Position numbers and translations under genes: made by a program. Of a DNA stretch of 64,000 nucleotides, positions 26,362 through 36,292 are shown in pieces. Origin of the DNA: Lacisediminihabitans changchengi (GTDB lineage Bacteria; Actinomycetota; Actinomycetes; Actinomycetales; Microbacteriaceae). The notes under the pieces are model-generated. The model saw nothing but the letters and a program-made list of their open reading frames with translations. It ran no database searches and had not been told where the DNA came from. The stretch lies in the NCBI RefSeq assembly GCF_016634425.1, contig NZ_JAEPES010000003.1, positions 372,001 through 436,000 of the forward strand, given 5' to 3'. The stretch's first letter is position 1. Each line of letters opens with the position of its first letter.

Positions 26362-27575
26362 GCTGCCTTTCCGCTGTTGCCAGCGAGCTCGGATTCGATG
26401 ACGGCCTGCAGGCGCGCCTCGAGGTCGGGGGAACCGATTTTCTGCACGACCTCGGCGAGGAAGCCGAGGACCACTAGACGCCGGGCATCGTGCTCCTCGA
26501 TGCCGCGGGCCTGCAGATAGAACAGCTGTTCGTCGTCGAAACGCCCGCTGGCGCTGGCGTGACCGGCACCGGCGATGTCGCCGGTCTCGATCTCGAGGTT
26601 CGGCACCGAGTCCGCGCGAGCGCCGTCGGTGAGCAGCAGGTTGCGGTTCTGCTCGTAGCTGTCTGTGCCGGATGCTGTTGGCTTGATCAGCACATCACCG
26701 ATCCAGACGGTGTGTGCACCCTCGCCCTGCAGGGCACCCTTGTAGGTGACGCGCGAGACCGTGTTCGGGGCGTCGTGATTCACGAACACCTGCTGTTCGA
26801 GGTATTGACCGGCATCGGCGAAGTACGCGCCGAACAGCTCGACCGATCCGCCCTCGCTCGACAGGTGGACGGACGGGTTGACCCGCACGACCTCGCCTCC
26901 GAGCGAAACGACCACGTGCCGAAGCTTCGCGTCGCGCCCGACCTCGGCGAAGTGACTCGCCAGGTGAACGGCGTCGGAGGCCCACTCCTGCACGGTGACC
27001 ACGGTGAGGATCGCGCCGTCTTCGACGATGATCTCGACGTTCTCGCTGAACATCGCGTCGCCGCTGCCGAGCAGGATGACCGTGCTGTTGCTGTGCTTGG
27101 TCGCGGTGATCACGGTGTGTGCCGCGCGAGCGTCGCGGCCGAGGCCGGTGCGGTCGACGGTCGTGGTGCTGTGGTCTTCGCCGCTGACGGTGATGGCAAG
27201 AGCCTTCTCGACACTCGACCAGGCCGCGGCAGAGGCGCGCTCTTCGGGCTTGCCAGCCGAGCCGACGCGCGCGTCAGAGCGCTCGATCCATTCGACGGTC
27301 GCACCGTCGCCGAGCACCGTTCCCGGCTCGAGAGGAGTGCCCAGGATGCTGTCGGCGAGCAGCGGCTGGATCTTCGGGATCGGCGTGTACTTCCACTCGA
27401 CCTCGCGGCCGGTCACCGCCTCGAAGTCACCGACCTCGAACGACGCGAAGCGCGCGGACCGCACCTGGACGGGAACGAGTCCCCAGCCTCCGTCGCTGTG
27501 CTGCTTGGAGCCGAGGCGGGAGTGCTCTGGTGATGGGGTGGTTGTGGTGGTGACGATTGGTGCTGGGGCGGTCAT
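26358..27575 (-). CDS. sufD: Fe-S cluster assembly protein SufD
   Basis: The 405-residue protein has the SufBD beta-helix core with NTVSRVTYKGALQGEGAHTVW, YEQNRNLLLTDGARADSVPN and the conserved end SGRFDDEQLFYLQARGI. It pairs with SufB on the SufBC2D scaffold. Its start follows the sufB stop directly (27575/27576), and the next gene overlaps by 4 bp, so coupled translation is likely. Confidence 0.94.
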   Translation of the reverse strand: MTAPAPIVTTTTTPSPEHSRLGSKQHSDGGWGLVPVQVRSARFASFEVGDFEAVTGREVEWKYTPIPKIQPLLADSILGTPLEPGTVLGDGATVEWIERSDARVGSAGKPEERASAAAWSSVEKALAITVSGEDHSTTTVDRTGLGRDARAAHTVITATKHSNSTVILLGSGDAMFSENVEIIVEDGAILTVVTVQEWASDAVHLASHFAEVGRDAKLRHVVVSLGGEVVRVNPSVHLSSEGGSVELFGAYFADAGQYLEQQVFVNHDAPNTVSRVTYKGALQGEGAHTVWIGDVLIKPTASGTDSYEQNRNLLLTDGARADSVPNLEIETGDIAGAGHASASGRFDDEQLFYLQARGIEEHDARRLVVLGFLAEVVQKIGSPDLEARLQAVIESELAGNSGKAA

Positions 27576-28994
27576 CTAGCCGACAGACCCTTCCATGCCC
27601 ATTTCGATGAGCTTGTTGAGTTCGAGTGCGTATTCCATCGGCAACTCGCGGGAAATCGGCTCGATGAAGCCGCGGACGATCATGGCCATGGCCTCGTCCT
27701 CGGGCAGACCCCGGGACTGCAGGTAGAACAACTGTTCGGCGCTGACCCGCGAGACGGTTGCCTCGTGGCCCATCTGCACGTCGTCTTCGCGGATGTCCGT
27801 GGTCGGATACGTGTCAGAGCGAGAGATCGAGTCGACCAACAGCGCGTCGCATCGCACGGTGTTCGCGGAGTGATGCGCGCCCTCGGCGATACGCACCTCG
27901 CCGCGGTAGCCGGTGCGTCCACCGCCACGGGCGATCGACTTGGAGACGATGGATGACTGCGTGTACGGAGCCATGTGGATCATCTTGGCTCCGGCATCCT
28001 GGTGCTGGCCGGGACCGGCGAAGGCGACGGACAGGGTCTCGCCCTTGGCACGCTCGCCGACCAGGTAGATCGAGGGGTACTTCATGGTGACCTTGGATCC
28101 GATGTTGCCATCGATCCACTCCATGGTGGCGCCCTCGTGCGCGATAGCGCGCTTGGTGACCAGGTTGTAGACGTTGTTCGACCAATTCTGAATCGTCGTG
28201 TAGCGAACGCGGGCGTTCTTCTTCACGATGATCTCGACCACTGCGGAGTGCAGCGAATCGGACTTGTAGATCGGGGCGGTGCAGCCCTCGATGTAGTGAA
28301 CGTACGAACCCTCATCGGCGATGATCAGCGTGCGCTCGAACTGGCCCATATTTTCGGTGTTGATGCGGAAGTAGGCCTGCAGCGGGATCGAGACGTGCAC
28401 GCCCTTCGGAACGTAAACGAATGAACCGCCCGACCAGACCGACGTGTTCAGAGCGGCGAACTTGTTGTCACCCGACGGGATGACCGTGCCGAAGTACTCC
28501 TGGAACAGCTCGGGATGCTCGCGCAGAGCGGTGTCGGTGTCCATGAAGATGACACCCTTCTCCTCGAGCTCCTTGTTGATCGTGTGGTAGACGACCTCGG
28601 ACTCGTACTGGGCGGCGACACCGGAGACCAGGCGCTGACGCTCAGCCTCGGGAATGCCGAGCTTCTCGTAGGTGCTCTTGATGTCGTCGGGGAGGTCGTC
28701 CCAGGTCTGCGCCTGCTTCTCGGTAGAGCGCACGAAGTACTTGATGTTGTCGAAGTCGATGCCGGAAAGGTCGGCACCCCACGCGGGCATGGGCTTCTTG
28801 TAGAACAGCGCGAGCGCCTTCAGGCGGTTCTTGAGCATCCATTCCGGCTCGCTCTTGAGAGCGGAGATGTCGGCGACGACCTCGGGAGAGATTCCGCGTC
28901 TGGCGGAGGCCCCAGCGACGTCGGAGTCGGACCAGCCGAACTCGTAGATGCCGAGACTCTCTAGCTCTGGGCGATCGATCAGGATGTCTGACAT
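27576..28994 (-). CDS. sufB: Fe-S cluster assembly scaffold SufB
   Basis: The 472-residue protein is the main scaffold on which Fe-S clusters form. Characteristic stretches are [48 protein letters not shown] (conserved Cys) and [19 protein letters not shown] 28994 is chosen because AGAGGAAAG lies just upstream; the frame is open to 29093 without homology. It is the first gene of the operon sufB-sufD-Rieske-sufC-sufT. The regulator SufR found upstream in many actinobacteria is not present. Confidence 0.96.
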   Translation of the reverse strand: MSDILIDRPELESLGIYEFGWSDSDVAGASARRGISPEVVADISALKSEPEWMLKNRLKALALFYKKPMPAWGADLSGIDFDNIKYFVRSTEKQAQTWDDLPDDIKSTYEKLGIPEAERQRLVSGVAAQYESEVVYHTINKELEEKGVIFMDTDTALREHPELFQEYFGTVIPSGDNKFAALNTSVWSGGSFVYVPKGVHVSIPLQAYFRINTENMGQFERTLIIADEGSYVHYIEGCTAPIYKSDSLHSAVVEIIVKKNARVRYTTIQNWSNNVYNLVTKRAIAHEGATMEWIDGNIGSKVTMKYPSIYLVGERAKGETLSVAFAGPGQHQDAGAKMIHMAPYTQSSIVSKSIARGGGRTGYRGEVRIAEGAHHSANTVRCDALLVDSISRSDTYPTTDIREDDVQMGHEATVSRVSAEQLFYLQSRGLPEDEAMAMIVRGFIEPISRELPMEYALELNKLIEMGMEGSVG

Positions 28995-29035
28995 GCGCTT
29001 TCCTCTTTCCTGTCCACTGTGAACACGAGCCATGG

Positions 29036-29055
29036 GGCCGCGCATTCCCGCGGCC
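29036..29055 (-). terminator. Hairpin between ctaA and sufB
   Basis: GGCCGCG and CGCGGCC (7-bp perfect stem, 6-nt loop CATTCC on the plus strand) lie 70 bp after the ctaA stop and 42 bp before the sufB start on the same strand. It may end ctaA transcription, or be part of the sufB leader. Confidence 0.5.
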
Positions 29056-29124
29056 AAGACCTGTTCAGCAGGCTGTGGCGGCGGCGAAGACAATACCGAC
29101 GATTCTACAGGGCTCGGCCGAGTC

Positions 29125-30054
29125 TCAGCGGGCGCCCACGGTATTCACGGGTACCGCTGCTCGCTCGACGGGCCGACCTCGAAACAGACCGGGGTTGGTG
29201 TCGAGAAGCACGCGCAGCGCACCGATCCAGACCAGCGCCGCGCCAAGCAGATGGATGGCGACCAACGCGGCCGGAAGGCTGGTGAGAGCCTGCACCGTTC
29301 CCACCGCCCCCTGCAGGATGACGACGACGATGAAGAAGCCGACGCGACGGCGAGCGAGCCGCCCGGCGGCATCGCCGCGCAGAACCACCCACAGCGCCAA
29401 CGCGAGAATCACGGTGAGCGAACCGAGCACCGCGTGAACGATCGTGACGTGCTCCCAGTTGAACGACATCCGATGCACTTCGGCGGAGTCGCCGGAGTGG
29501 GGACCGGATCCCGTGACGAGGGTACCGACGAGGATCAGCGCCAGCGTGAGTATCGTCACGGCCCAGGCGAGGGCGCGGGCCGGCCGCGACGGGGAGGGCG
29601 GGGAGGTAATGGGCTGCCGTGCGCGGTGCCAGGTCAGGGTCGTGGTGGTCAGCAGCGCGATCGCCAGCGTGAAGTGCAGCGCGACGACGTACGGGTTGAG
29701 ACCCGCCAAGACGGAAAGCCCACCGGCGACGGCGTTCGCCACCACCAGCCAGAACTGGGACCAGGCCAGGCGGGTCAGCCCGCGATTACGCGGCTTCTGC
29801 AGTCGTGCCGCGACAATGGCCCAGCCGACGGCGAAGATCAGCACGCCGGTGAACAGTCGATTGGCGAACTCGATCACCCCGTGGATGCCGAGCTCGGGCG
29901 TTGGCGCGAGCGAGCCCACCTCGCAGGCCGGCCAGGTCGGGCAGCCGAGGCCGGAGGCGGTGACCCGCACGACACCGCCCGCCAGCACGATGAGAACGCT
30001 GAGCACGAGAGATGCCGTGGTCCCCCAGCGCAGAGCTCGCTCCCCGAGGGTCAC
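29125..30054 (-). CDS. ctaA: Heme A synthase (COX15/CtaA family)
   Basis: The 309-residue membrane protein has about eight helices. Conserved features are [19 protein letters not shown] (with the paired Cys loop found in actinobacterial and Bacillus CtaA), the first His ligands in [12 protein letters not shown], and the later His in [10 protein letters not shown] and LVAIHLLG. It oxidises heme O to heme A for aa3 oxidase. GTG 30054 is the first start in frame; the open frame continues a little upstream without ATG, GTG or TTG, so a few more residues are possible. ctaB lies 71 bp upstream on the same strand. Confidence 0.92.
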   Translation of the reverse strand: MTLGERALRWGTTASLVLSVLIVLAGGVVRVTASGLGCPTWPACEVGSLAPTPELGIHGVIEFANRLFTGVLIFAVGWAIVAARLQKPRNRGLTRLAWSQFWLVVANAVAGGLSVLAGLNPYVVALHFTLAIALLTTTTLTWHRARQPITSPPSPSRPARALAWAVTILTLALILVGTLVTGSGPHSGDSAEVHRMSFNWEHVTIVHAVLGSLTVILALALWVVLRGDAAGRLARRRVGFFIVVVILQGAVGTVQALTSLPAALVAIHLLGAALVWIGALRVLLDTNPGLFRGRPVERAAVPVNTVGAR

Positions 30055-30125
30055 TCGGTCGGAAAGCCAGGCGAATGGGGTGCGGATGAGATGGCCTTGG
30101 GTCTGAGAAGCGGAAACGGGGGGGG

Positions 30126-31055
30126 TCAGAAGCGGAAGAACGGCACGAGCGGGTCAACGCCGACCGCGACGAATAGGACGGTGAGATACGTGATCGAGCT
30201 GTGGAAGACGCGCATCGGGCTCACCTTGCCGTGACGGATGGCCATCGAGTACAGCCGATGCGACTCGTACAAGAACCAAGCGCCAGCGAGAACAGCGGTC
30301 GCGGTGTAGACGATGCCCATGTGCGCGACCGGGATCAGCAGCAGCGAGCAGGCGACGGTCGCCCAGGCGTACAGCACGACCTGGAGGCCGACGATCATAC
30401 GGCCACGCACGACGCCGAGCATGGGAACGCTTGCCGACGAATAGTCGTCGCGGTAGCGCATCGACAGCGGCCAGTAGTGCGGCGGCGTCCACAGGAACAC
30501 CACGCCGAACAGGATGAGCGGCGCCCAGCCGAGCGAGTTGGTGACGGCCGACCAGCCGATGAGCACCGGAACACAGCCCGCCGCTCCGCCCCAGACGATG
30601 TTCTGCGGCGTGCGGCGCTTCAACACCATCGTGTACAGCACGACATAGATCAGGATGGCCGCGAGCGACAGCGCGGCGGACAGCCAGTTCACGAGAAGGC
30701 CGAGCCAGAGAATCGACCCGATGCCGAGCACCCACGCGAAGATCAGCGCCTGTCGGTCGCTCAACTCGCCGGTGACGAGGGGTCGGGAGCTCGTGCGCTT
30801 CATCACGCGGTCGATGTCGCGATCGATGTAGCAGTTGAACGCACCGGCCGAACCGGCGCTCAGTGCGCCCCCCACGAGAGTCGCCAGCACCAGCCAGAGG
30901 TTGGGTATCCCCCCCTGGGCCAGGATCATCACCGGGGCTGTCGTCACCAGGAGGAGTTCGATCACTCGCGGCTTGGTCAGCGCTATGTATGCCCGAACCG
31001 TGCGCTTCAGTCCGATGTGCTGCTGCACAACGGGCGCCTCCACCGCTACGTCCAT
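30126..31055 (-). CDS. ctaB: Protoheme IX farnesyltransferase (heme O synthase)
   Basis: The 309-residue UbiA-type prenyltransferase has many membrane helices. The prenyl-diphosphate site [20 protein letters not shown] contains the NxxxDxxxD motif, and a second acidic loop follows near [13 protein letters not shown]. It adds farnesyl to heme B to give heme O, the substrate of CtaA. It is divergent from tkt across 322 bp, an arrangement also seen in M. tuberculosis (ctaB next to tkt). Confidence 0.95.
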   Translation of the reverse strand: MDVAVEAPVVQQHIGLKRTVRAYIALTKPRVIELLLVTTAPVMILAQGGIPNLWLVLATLVGGALSAGSAGAFNCYIDRDIDRVMKRTSSRPLVTGELSDRQALIFAWVLGIGSILWLGLLVNWLSAALSLAAILIYVVLYTMVLKRRTPQNIVWGGAAGCVPVLIGWSAVTNSLGWAPLILFGVVFLWTPPHYWPLSMRYRDDYSSASVPMLGVVRGRMIVGLQVVLYAWATVACSLLLIPVAHMGIVYTATAVLAGAWFLYESHRLYSMAIRHGKVSPMRVFHSSITYLTVLFVAVGVDPLVPFFRF

Positions 31056-31377
31056 CGCTCCATCTCACCGCCAGGTTGATCGTGGCCTGCCTGACCGCGA
31101 ACTCCGGCCGCGCTCGCCTTCGATCATAAGGTGTACCGTCCGGGACAAAGCCCAGAGGATGCCGCCTCCGAGACCGGAACGGCTCAGAATTCTCTTATAC
31201 TCGAATGTGCTTGCCAGCCGCAGGCCGTCGCCCAGTCCCCCCGCTTGCACACCCATAGACGATGTGCTTGCGAGTTGGGCTGCCCGCGGTGGTGCCGACG
31301 ACGTCTGGTAAGCGCGACAACTCCATCGGCATGGTCCCATTCGGCCCTGCCGCGGCAACAGAAGGGTCTTCAATCTC
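31056..31377. other. 322-bp divergent region between ctaB and tkt, no gene seen
   Basis: I see no convincing coding region, RNA gene or repeat here. The clearest promoter-like element is TATACT at 31196-31201 on the plus strand (toward tkt), without a good minus-35 box. Near the tkt start, AGAAGGG at 31349-31355 may serve as the ribosome binding site, although its spacing to GTG 31378 is long. The region probably holds both promoters of the heme A and pentose-phosphate operons. Confidence 0.5.
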
Positions 31378-33471
31378 GTGGCAGCTCTCCAGTGGGATTC
31401 CATCGACAATAGGGCCGTTGACACGGCCAGGATCCTCGCGGCCGACGCCGTCGAGAAGGTAGGGAACGGGCATCCGGGAACCGCGATGAGCCTGGCGCCC
31501 GCCGCGTACCTGCTCTTCCAGAAGGTCATGCGTCGCGACCCAAGCGACAGCACCTGGATCGGACGCGACCGCTTCATCCTCTCGGTTGGGCATTCGTCAC
31601 TCACCCAGTACATCCAGCTCTACTTCGGCGGCTACGGCCTCGAGCTCGAAGACCTCAAGGAACTACGCACCTGGGGCTCCAAGACCCCCGGACACCCGGA
31701 ATACGGCCACACCGACGGGGTCGAGATCACGACCGGCCCGCTCGGCCAGGGCATCTCCTCGTCCGTCGGGTTCGCCTACGCCGCCCGCTACGAGCGCGGC
31801 CTGTTCGACCCGGACGCCCCGGCCGGCACCAGCCCGTTCGACCACTTCGTCTACGTGATCGCCGGCGACGGCGACATGCAGGAGGGCGTCACCAGCGAGG
31901 CTTCGTCGCTCGCTGGACACCAGGAGCTCGGCAACCTCGTCGTCATCTACGACAGCAACCAGATCTCGATCGAAGACGACACCAACATCGCCTTCACCGA
32001 AGACGTCGCCGCCCGCTACGAGGCCTACCACTGGCACGTGCAGACGGTCGACTGGAAGAAGACCGGCGAATACGTCGAGGACATGCAGGCACTGCACGAC
32101 GCGATCGAGGCTGCCAAGGCCGAAACCAGCAAGCCGTCACTGATCGTGCTCAAGACCATCATCGGGTGGCCGTCGCCGAAGAAGCAGAACTCGGGCAAGA
32201 TCCACGGATCCGCGCTCGGCACCGACGAGCTGCGTGCCGTCAAAGAGGTTCTCGGCTTCGACCCGGACAAGAACTTCGAGGTCGACCCGGCAGTCATCGA
32301 GCACACCCGCCTCGCGGTCGAGCGCGGCAAGGCCGAGCACGCCGAGTGGAACACGCAGCTCGAGGCATGGGCCGCAGCCAACCCCGAGCGCAAGGCGCTT
32401 CTCGACCGCATCCTCACCGGCGACCTGCCCGAGGGCGTCGAGGAGGCACTTCCGGTGTTCGAGGGCGGATCGTCGATCTCGACCCGCGCCGCCAGCGGCA
32501 AGGTCCTGAACGCTCTCGGCCCGGTCATCCCCGAGCTGTGGGGCGGATCGGCAGACCTCGCCGAGTCGAACAACACCACCATCGAGGGTGCGGCGTCGTT
32601 CATCCCGGCCGAGCGGTCGACGCATGAGTGGACGGGCAACCCGCACGGTCGCGTACTGCACTTCGGCATCCGCGAGCACGCCATGGGCTCCATCCTCAAC
32701 GGCATCGTGTTGCACGGCAACACACGCCCGTTCGGTGGCACGTTCCTCATCTTCAGCGACTACATGCGCCCCGCGGTGCGTCTCGCCGCTCTGATGAAGG
32801 CACCGGCCATCTACGTCTGGACGCACGACTCCGTCGCGCTCGGCGAAGACGGACCGACCCACCAGCCGATCGAGCAGCTCGCCTCGCTCCGGGCCATCCC
32901 GCAGCTCGACGTGGTGCGCCCCGGCGATGCCAACGAGACCGCGTGGGCCTGGAAGACGATCCTCGAGCGACGCAACGGGCCGGCCGGCATCGCGCTGACC
33001 CGCCAGAACATCCCGGTGTTCGAGCGCGGGGAAGACGCCGCAAGCGGCGAGGTCTTCGCCTCGGCCAAGCACGTCGCCAAGGGCGCATACGTTCTCGCGG
33101 AGGCGCCGAACGGCACCCCCGACGTGATCTTCATTGCCACCGGCTCCGAGGTGCAGATCGCGGTCGACGCTCGCGCGAAGCTCAAGGAAGAGGGCATCAA
33201 CGCCCGCGTCGTGTCTGCGCCGTGCCTCGAGTGGTTCGAGGAGCAGACCCCAGAGTACCGCGAGTCGGTGCTTCCGAGCTCGATCAAGGCCCGCGTCTCG
33301 ATCGAGGCCGGACTCGACCTCACCTGGCGCGGCTACGTCGGCGACGCCGGCCGGAGCGTGTCGATCGACCACTTCGGTGCCTCGGCCGACTACAAGACGC
33401 TGTTCGAGAAGTTCGGCATGACCACCGAGCACGCCATCTCCGCCGCCAAGGACTCGCTGGCCGCCCTCTAG
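31378..33471 (+). CDS. tkt: Transketolase
   Basis: The 697-residue enzyme (GTG start) transfers two-carbon units in the non-oxidative pentose-phosphate pathway and uses thiamine diphosphate. Visible motifs are NGHPGTAMSLAP, the TPP-binding GDGDMQEGVTSEA, the middle domain FGIREHAMGSI and the substrate His in WTHDSVALGEDGPTHQP. Length is normal. It is the first gene of the operon tkt-tal-pgi-zwf-opcA-pgl. Confidence 0.97.
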   Translation: MAALQWDSIDNRAVDTARILAADAVEKVGNGHPGTAMSLAPAAYLLFQKVMRRDPSDSTWIGRDRFILSVGHSSLTQYIQLYFGGYGLELEDLKELRTWGSKTPGHPEYGHTDGVEITTGPLGQGISSSVGFAYAARYERGLFDPDAPAGTSPFDHFVYVIAGDGDMQEGVTSEASSLAGHQELGNLVVIYDSNQISIEDDTNIAFTEDVAARYEAYHWHVQTVDWKKTGEYVEDMQALHDAIEAAKAETSKPSLIVLKTIIGWPSPKKQNSGKIHGSALGTDELRAVKEVLGFDPDKNFEVDPAVIEHTRLAVERGKAEHAEWNTQLEAWAAANPERKALLDRILTGDLPEGVEEALPVFEGGSSISTRAASGKVLNALGPVIPELWGGSADLAESNNTTIEGAASFIPAERSTHEWTGNPHGRVLHFGIREHAMGSILNGIVLHGNTRPFGGTFLIFSDYMRPAVRLAALMKAPAIYVWTHDSVALGEDGPTHQPIEQLASLRAIPQLDVVRPGDANETAWAWKTILERRNGPAGIALTRQNIPVFERGEDAASGEVFASAKHVAKGAYVLAEAPNGTPDVIFIATGSEVQIAVDARAKLKEEGINARVVSAPCLEWFEEQTPEYRESVLPSSIKARVSIEAGLDLTWRGYVGDAGRSVSIDHFGASADYKTLFEKFGMTTEHAISAAKDSLAAL

Positions 33472-33498
33472 GGGCCCCGGCACAAAAGGAATAGAGAA

Positions 33499-34674
33499 AT
33501 GACAGAGAACACCCCCACCGCAGAACTGTCCGCCGTCGGCGTGAGCATCTGGCTCGACGACCTGTCGCGCGAGCGCATCGCCTCGGGCGGCCTGCAGGAG
33601 CTCATCGACGGCCGCAACGTCGTCGGTGTGACCACCAACCCCACCATTTTCGCCAGCGCGCTGGCGAAGGGCGAGGCGTACGACGCCCAGGTTGCCGAGC
33701 TGGCAGCGGCCGGCAAGACCGTCACCGAGGCCGTTTTCGAAATCACGACGGATGACGTGGCCAACGCCAGCGACATCTTCCGTGGCATCTACGACTCGAC
33801 CGCTGGCAAGGACGGTCGCGTGTCGATCGAGGTCGAGCCCGGCTTCGCTCACGACGCGGCAAGCACCATCGCCCAGGCCAAGCAGCTCTGGGCCAAGGTC
33901 GACCGCCCGAACGCGATGATCAAGATCCCCGCGACGGTCGAGGGCCTCGAAGCGATCACCGAGGTCATCGGCGCCGGAATCAGCGTCAACGTGACCCTGA
34001 TCTTCAGCCTCGAGCGTCACCGCGACGTCATCAACGCCTACCTCTCGGGTCTCGAGAAGGCCAAGGCGGCCGGTCACGACCTGTCGACCATCCACTCGGT
34101 CGCCTCGTTCTTCGTGTCGCGGGTCGACACCGAGATCGACAAGCGACTCGAGGCCATCGGCACGCCCGAGGCGGTCGCGCTCAAGAGCCAGGCCGGCGTC
34201 GCCAACGCGCGCCTCGCCTACCAGGTGTTCGAGCAGGCCTTCGCCAGCGAGCGTGCCCTCGGGCTTCTCGCCGCCGGCGCCAACCGCCAGCGTCCGCTCT
34301 GGGCCTCGACCGGTGTCAAAGACCCGAACCTCTCCGACACCCTCTATGTCACCGAGCTCGCCGTTGCCGACGTCGTCAACACGATGCCGCAGAAGACGCT
34401 CGACGCCACGTTCGACCACGGGGTCATCGAAGGCGACCGCGTCACCGGCTTCTACGCCGAGGCGAACGAGGTTCTCGACAAGCTCGACGCCGTGGGTGTC
34501 TCGTACTCCGAGGTCACCGAGCTTCTCGAAAAGGAGGGCGTGGAGAAGTTCATCGTCTCCTGGAACGAGCTGCTCGACACCGTCGCCGCGGCTCTGGAGT
34601 CCGCACAGACCGGCAAGCCCGAGACCGAGTCCGACCGCTCCGGTTCCGACCACACCGTGTCGACGGAGGCCTGA
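33499..34674 (+). CDS. tal: Transaldolase
   Basis: The 391-residue protein is the long actinobacterial type of transaldolase. Key motifs are GVTTNPTIF and the Schiff-base Lys in NAMIKIPAT, followed by [15 protein letters not shown]. The enzyme moves a three-carbon unit between sugar phosphates. AAAGGAATAGAGAA precedes the ATG. The C-terminal 20 residues are polar and probably disordered. It sits 27 bp after tkt and 5 bp before pgi. Confidence 0.96.
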   Translation: MTENTPTAELSAVGVSIWLDDLSRERIASGGLQELIDGRNVVGVTTNPTIFASALAKGEAYDAQVAELAAAGKTVTEAVFEITTDDVANASDIFRGIYDSTAGKDGRVSIEVEPGFAHDAASTIAQAKQLWAKVDRPNAMIKIPATVEGLEAITEVIGAGISVNVTLIFSLERHRDVINAYLSGLEKAKAAGHDLSTIHSVASFFVSRVDTEIDKRLEAIGTPEAVALKSQAGVANARLAYQVFEQAFASERALGLLAAGANRQRPLWASTGVKDPNLSDTLYVTELAVADVVNTMPQKTLDATFDHGVIEGDRVTGFYAEANEVLDKLDAVGVSYSEVTELLEKEGVEKFIVSWNELLDTVAAALESAQTGKPETESDRSGSDHTVSTEA

Positions 34675-34679
34675 GTCCG

Positions 34680-36278
34680 ATGAGTTTCGACATCTCGGTC
34701 AGCGGCGCAGCCGCTGAAGCCGTGGAGCGGGTCGTCCCGCAGCTGGTCAGCGACCTTGTCGCCTCCCGCATCACCGACGGCGACCCGACCCTGTGGGGCC
34801 CTGACGCCGAAGAGGAGTCCGCCAAGCGCCTGGGCTGGGTGCAGGCGGTCGTCATCTCTGAGCCGCTCATCGACGACATCCTGGCGCTGCGCGACAAGCT
34901 GCACGCAGAGGGAATCAACCACATCGTCCTCTGCGGCATGGGCGGATCCTCGCTCGCGCCGGAGGTCATCACCCGTACCGCGGGCGTCGAGCTCACCATC
35001 CTCGACTCCACCGATCCGGGCCAGATCCTCTCCGCGCTGAACGATCGACTCGAGACCACTGCGGTCGTCGTGTCCTCGAAGTCGGGCTCCACCCTGGAGA
35101 CCGCCAGCCAGCGCAAGGCCTATGAAAAGGCCTTCCACGACGCCGGCATCGATCCCCTCGAGCGCATCGTCATCGTGACTGATCCCGATTCGCCGCTGGA
35201 TAAGGACGCCCGCGCCGCCGGCTACCGAGTCTTCAACGCCGACCCGAATGTCGGCGGGCGCTATTCGGCGCTGACCGCCTTCGGTCTGGTGCCGTCGGGC
35301 CTGGCGGGAGTCGACATCCGTGCGCTGCTGGAGGAGGCTTCCTCCATCAGTATCCAGCTTGCGGTAGACAGCCCGAGCAACCCGGCTCTCATTCTGGGTG
35401 CTGCCATCGCGGGCACCACGCCGCTGAAGAACAAGGTCGGAATCGTCGCCGACGGCACCTACATCGTCGGCTTCGGCGACTGGGTCGAGCAGCTGATCGC
35501 CGAGTCGACCGGCAAGCTCGGCACCGGCCTCCTGCCGGTAGTGCTTGACACGACCTCCCCCGAGCTCAGCGAGAACCTCGCCGACGTGCAGATCGTGCGT
35601 CTGGTCGGCAGCGCCCGTGCCACCGAGCACGTGCGGGACGGCGAGATCGAGATCAGCGGCACGCTGGGCGCGCAGATGCTCGTCTGGGAGTACGCGGTCG
35701 CCGTCGCTGGTCGCCTGCTGGCGATCAACCCCTTCGACCAGCCCGACGTCGAGTCGGCAAAGGTCGCCACTCGTGCCCTGCTCGATTCCCGCCCGGCCCC
35801 CCTCGCCCCGGCCTTCGCGGCCGACGGCATCGAGGTGCGCGGATCTGCGGATGTCGTGGCTGGCCAAGACACGATCGCCGGTGTCATCGACGCCCTGGTC
35901 GCTCAGATCGGTCCGGACGGCTACCTCGCCATCCAGGCCTATGTGGACAGCCACACACTGCACCAGCTGTCCGACCTGCGCAACCTGCTGGCTGCCAAGT
36001 CCGGACGTCCGGTCACGTTCGGTTGGGGCCCGCGGTTCCTGCACTCCACCGGACAGTTCCACAAGGGAGGACCCGCCATCGGCGCCTTCCTGCAGATCAC
36101 GGCGACGGCGCCGCAGGATCTCGAGATCCCCGACAGCCCGTTCAGCTTCGGCTACCTCATCCAGGCCCAGGCCGCGGGTGACGCGACAGTGCTCGAGCAG
36201 CACGGTCGTCCGGTACTGACGCTGACGCTGACGGACGCGACGCAGAACCTCGCCACGCTGTTCAGCGCGGTCGACTGA
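34680..36278 (+). CDS. pgi: Glucose-6-phosphate isomerase
   Basis: The 532-residue protein has two SIS domains. Motifs are GMGGSSLAPEV, SSKSGSTLET (phosphate binding) and the C-terminal WGPRFLHSTGQFHKGGPAIG carrying catalytic His and Lys. This type resembles the isomerase half of Tal-Pgi fusion enzymes and is common beside tal in actinobacteria. It links glycolysis and the pentose-phosphate operon. M. tuberculosis lacks pgi at this position. Confidence 0.92.
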   Translation: MSFDISVSGAAAEAVERVVPQLVSDLVASRITDGDPTLWGPDAEEESAKRLGWVQAVVISEPLIDDILALRDKLHAEGINHIVLCGMGGSSLAPEVITRTAGVELTILDSTDPGQILSALNDRLETTAVVVSSKSGSTLETASQRKAYEKAFHDAGIDPLERIVIVTDPDSPLDKDARAAGYRVFNADPNVGGRYSALTAFGLVPSGLAGVDIRALLEEASSISIQLAVDSPSNPALILGAAIAGTTPLKNKVGIVADGTYIVGFGDWVEQLIAESTGKLGTGLLPVVLDTTSPELSENLADVQIVRLVGSARATEHVRDGEIEISGTLGAQMLVWEYAVAVAGRLLAINPFDQPDVESAKVATRALLDSRPAPLAPAFAADGIEVRGSADVVAGQDTIAGVIDALVAQIGPDGYLAIQAYVDSHTLHQLSDLRNLLAAKSGRPVTFGWGPRFLHSTGQFHKGGPAIGAFLQITATAPQDLEIPDSPFSFGYLIQAQAAGDATVLEQHGRPVLTLTLTDATQNLATLFSAVD

Positions 36279-36292
36279 ATTTAGGAGTCTCA

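Noticed and set aside
32137..34653. 838-codon open frame on the minus strand across tkt and tal
   Set aside because: It is the antisense shadow of two conserved genes, has biased composition and shows no recognisable domain.
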